Shown here: piece after piece, positions 4,965 to 6,309 of the stretch
Numbering within the stretch: position 1 is the stretch's first letter
How the letters are laid out: each line of letters opens with the position of its first letter
DNA from: Candidatus Margulisiibacteriota bacterium
GTDB taxonomy: Bacteria; Margulisbacteria; WOR-1; JAKLHX01
Direction: 5' to 3'
Assembly (NCBI GenBank): GCA_022709925.1
Contig: JAKLHX010000068.1
Coordinates: 1 to 6,309 of the forward strand
DNA: 6,309 bases
Notes under the pieces: model-generated
Told to the model about the DNA's origin: nothing
Databases searched by the model: none
What the model saw: only the letters and a program-made list of their open reading frames with translations
Translations under genes and position numbers: made by a program

Positions 4965-6192
4965 GCCCGGAATAGGCTTTTGGATAGAAAAACGTGGACT
5001 TTTGCGGCATTCTTCCGCCGGCATCGGCAGTATCCATTATAGTAGAGACTTTTGTAGTATTCAAAAGGAAAGCGCAGGAATATTTGCCGCTCCGGACCAT
5101 GGCCACGGCATCCTTGTCATCATGGCTGTAACCGATCACATCGCTCTTTGACGTATCCCCTTTATATTTCTCGATGACATCGTCAAGCAGAAGATCGTGT
5201 AAAATAGCGACCTCCAGATTTGCCTGGTCCGACTTCCCTTTGGCTTTCATTATCTTGTCCTTTGCCACGACATCGCGCAATTTCAGCATATAAAGCTTGT
5301 TGTCTTTCCTGCTGAAAAAGCCGAAGACCTTTCCGCTTGCGCGTTCGATCTTTTCAAAAGAATCTATCTCTATGGTGAGGAAATAGTTCTTAGCGTTCTT
5401 TTGTATGAGCTCTATATCTTCTGCGGATATATTCAGCAGTCTATGGGTCGGGAGTACCAAAAGCCCCGGGTCCGACTGTTCCACGAAATAGGCCATCACA
5501 TAATTCCTGGGATCATCGCTCTTAGGGTCTATTTTCATGTCTCTGGCATATTTATAGGCCGTCTCGAACCTGTGATGACCGTCGGCTATATAAAGCGGCT
5601 TGTCCTTAAAATCAGCGCAAAAATCGTCTATTTCCTCTTTATTATCCACCCTCCACAAAGTATGCGTATCCGCATTGTCATCTTTGAACTCCACAATCGG
5701 CTTTTGCTCGGGGATCGAAGCGGCATAGCCTTTATAGAGCAAAAATATCGGTTCGGTATTCGTAAGAGTGGCTTTAAGGAGCTGCATCCTGTCGTCTTTG
5801 GCTTTTTGGAAAGTATTCTCATGGAACTTCACCGATCCGTCAGCACTCAGCTTTACCAGGCCGATAAAACCTTTCCTTGAATACTGCCTGCCGTTATGGG
5901 AAAATTGCTGGCGATACACATAAAGACAAGGCAGTTTGTCTTCCAGCATATATCCTTCGGACAACCATTCTTTTATGCTCACTGCGGCCCTGGAATACCT
6001 GTTGTCCTTGTCATCATCGGAAGGTTTCGTCTTGCCCAATATGACCCTTACGATATTATGGTCATGCCTGCCGTAATACTTATCCTGGTCATGTTCGGAT
6101 ATGACATCATAAGGCGGGGTAAAAACGCTCGCAGCGTCAGCGAGTTTTGACACATCATATGTTATGCCTTTAAACGGCTTGACTTCTGACAT
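4942..6192 (-). CDS. DUF1015 family protein
   Basis: Full-length DUF1015 protein, 416 residues, the usual size, cytoplasmic, biochemical role not settled. Motifs run as in the family: PFKG (6-9), FTPPYDVIS (24-32), FHENTF (123-128), LKATLTNTEPIFLLY (139-153), IADGHHRFETAYKYA (202-216), VLPTHRLL (246-253), LHDLLL (331-336), and MPQKSTFFYPKAYSGLVMR (395-413). The DGHHR box resembles that of ParB-like nucleotide-binding and free-serine-kinase proteins, which hints at phosphotransfer; this is inference from one motif. The ATG at 6190-6192 agrees with the family start just before PFKG. It has no Shine-Dalgarno site and is only eight bases past a perfect -10 box. The TAG stop is 18 bases before the tRNA, with no terminator between, so readthrough into the tRNA cluster is possible. 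Confidence 0.95.
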   Translation of the reverse strand: MSEVKPFKGITYDVSKLADAASVFTPPYDVISEHDQDKYYGRHDHNIVRVILGKTKPSDDDKDNRYSRAAVSIKEWLSEGYMLEDKLPCLYVYRQQFSHNGRQYSRKGFIGLVKLSADGSVKFHENTFQKAKDDRMQLLKATLTNTEPIFLLYKGYAASIPEQKPIVEFKDDNADTHTLWRVDNKEEIDDFCADFKDKPLYIADGHHRFETAYKYARDMKIDPKSDDPRNYVMAYFVEQSDPGLLVLPTHRLLNISAEDIELIQKNAKNYFLTIEIDSFEKIERASGKVFGFFSRKDNKLYMLKLRDVVAKDKIMKAKGKSDQANLEVAILHDLLLDDVIEKYKGDTSKSDVIGYSHDDKDAVAMVRSGKYSCAFLLNTTKVSTIMDTADAGGRMPQKSTFFYPKAYSGLVMRRFG

Positions 6193-6200
6193 ATGTTCTA

Positions 6201-6230
6201 ATTATACAAAAATATAAGAGAGATTTGCAA
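6201..6230 (-). promoter_or_regulatory. Promoter for the DUF1015 gene
   Basis: On the minus strand, TTGCAA (6225-6230) is followed after 18 bases by a perfect TATAAT (6201-6206). The expected start is near 6194, one or two bases before the ATG at 6192. The -35 box is shared with the opposite promoter. Confidence 0.65.
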
Positions 6231-6253
6231 ATATAAAATCGTTCTGATAGAAT
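6225..6253 (+). promoter_or_regulatory. Promoter for the response-regulator gene
   Basis: On the plus strand, TTGCAA (6225-6230) is followed after 17 bases by TAGAAT (6248-6253). The expected start is near 6260, about three bases before the ATG at 6263. There is no Shine-Dalgarno site in this short space. Confidence 0.6.
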
Positions 6254-6262
6254 ATCTTACAA

Positions 6263-6309
6263 ATGGTACAGCAGAACAAGACGAAGATATTGGTGGTCGA
6301 CGACGAACC
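6263..6309 (+). CDS. Response-regulator receiver domain protein (partial, first 15 residues)
   Basis: The ATG at 6263 opens MVQQNKTKILVVDDEP, which runs off the window edge after 47 bases. KILVVDDEP is the classic first beta strand and acidic pocket of CheY-like receiver domains; the paired Asp at 12-13 (counting from the ATG) coordinate Mg2+ for phosphorylation of a later Asp not visible here. It belongs to a two-component signalling system. The output domain, if any, lies outside. It diverges from the DUF1015 gene. The partner kinase is not seen. Confidence 0.85.
   Translation, partial: MVQQNKTKILVVDDE

Noticed and set aside
5401..5880. Plus-strand frame of 159 codons opposite DUF1015
   Set aside because: The minus strand carries an unbroken, full-length DUF1015 protein with its expected motifs.
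1..6309. CRISPR array, transposon or defence island
   Set aside because: No spaced direct repeats, terminal inverted repeats, transposase or nuclease motifs were seen; every gene fits a core or conserved family or a small membrane protein.

Overview
This is an ordinary-looking bacterial chromosomal stretch packed with housekeeping genes. Eight protein genes and one tRNA gene lie on the minus strand and read right to left. One divergent gene begins at the right edge. No gap exceeds 300 bases. Coding is dense, with ATGA and TGATG overlaps, two TTG starts, and frequent AGA/AGG and ATA codons. Moderate base composition, lysine-rich proteins and gene content would fit a Gram-negative candidate lineage such as Omnitrophota. 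That placement is a guess from overall style and no marker here proves it.

Right edge (6193-6309): a 70-base divergent promoter region. To the right is the first codon block of a response-regulator receiver domain. To the left is a complete DUF1015 protein (6192-4942). One self-complementary TTGCAA box appears to act as the -35 for both directions, and both start codons lie where a transcript would be nearly leaderless.

Middle (4923-3971): a tRNA with anticodon CAT sits 18 bases after the DUF1015 stop, with its own likely -10 box. Eleven bases later a conserved tryptophan-rich protein of unknown function begins. It overlaps a small three-helix membrane protein, which overlaps tilS.

Left (3971-1): tilS (tRNA-Ile lysidine synthase), folP (dihydropteroate synthase with a long N-terminal domain), folK (HPPK with a 52-residue histone-H1-like lysine/alanine/proline tail), tsaE, and the start of tsaB. 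The last two belong to the t6A37 tRNA modification machinery.

Two themes run through the cluster. Folate synthesis is represented by folP and folK. Decoding of ANN codons is represented by the CAT tRNA, TilS (lysidine at C34) and TsaE/TsaB (t6A at A37). The most unusual items are the basic tail on FolK, whose DNA carries five in-frame A_AAA_AAR slippery heptamers, the tRNA-mRNA junction without a Shine-Dalgarno site, and the shared -35 divergent promoter. I see no defence system, mobile element or CRISPR array.
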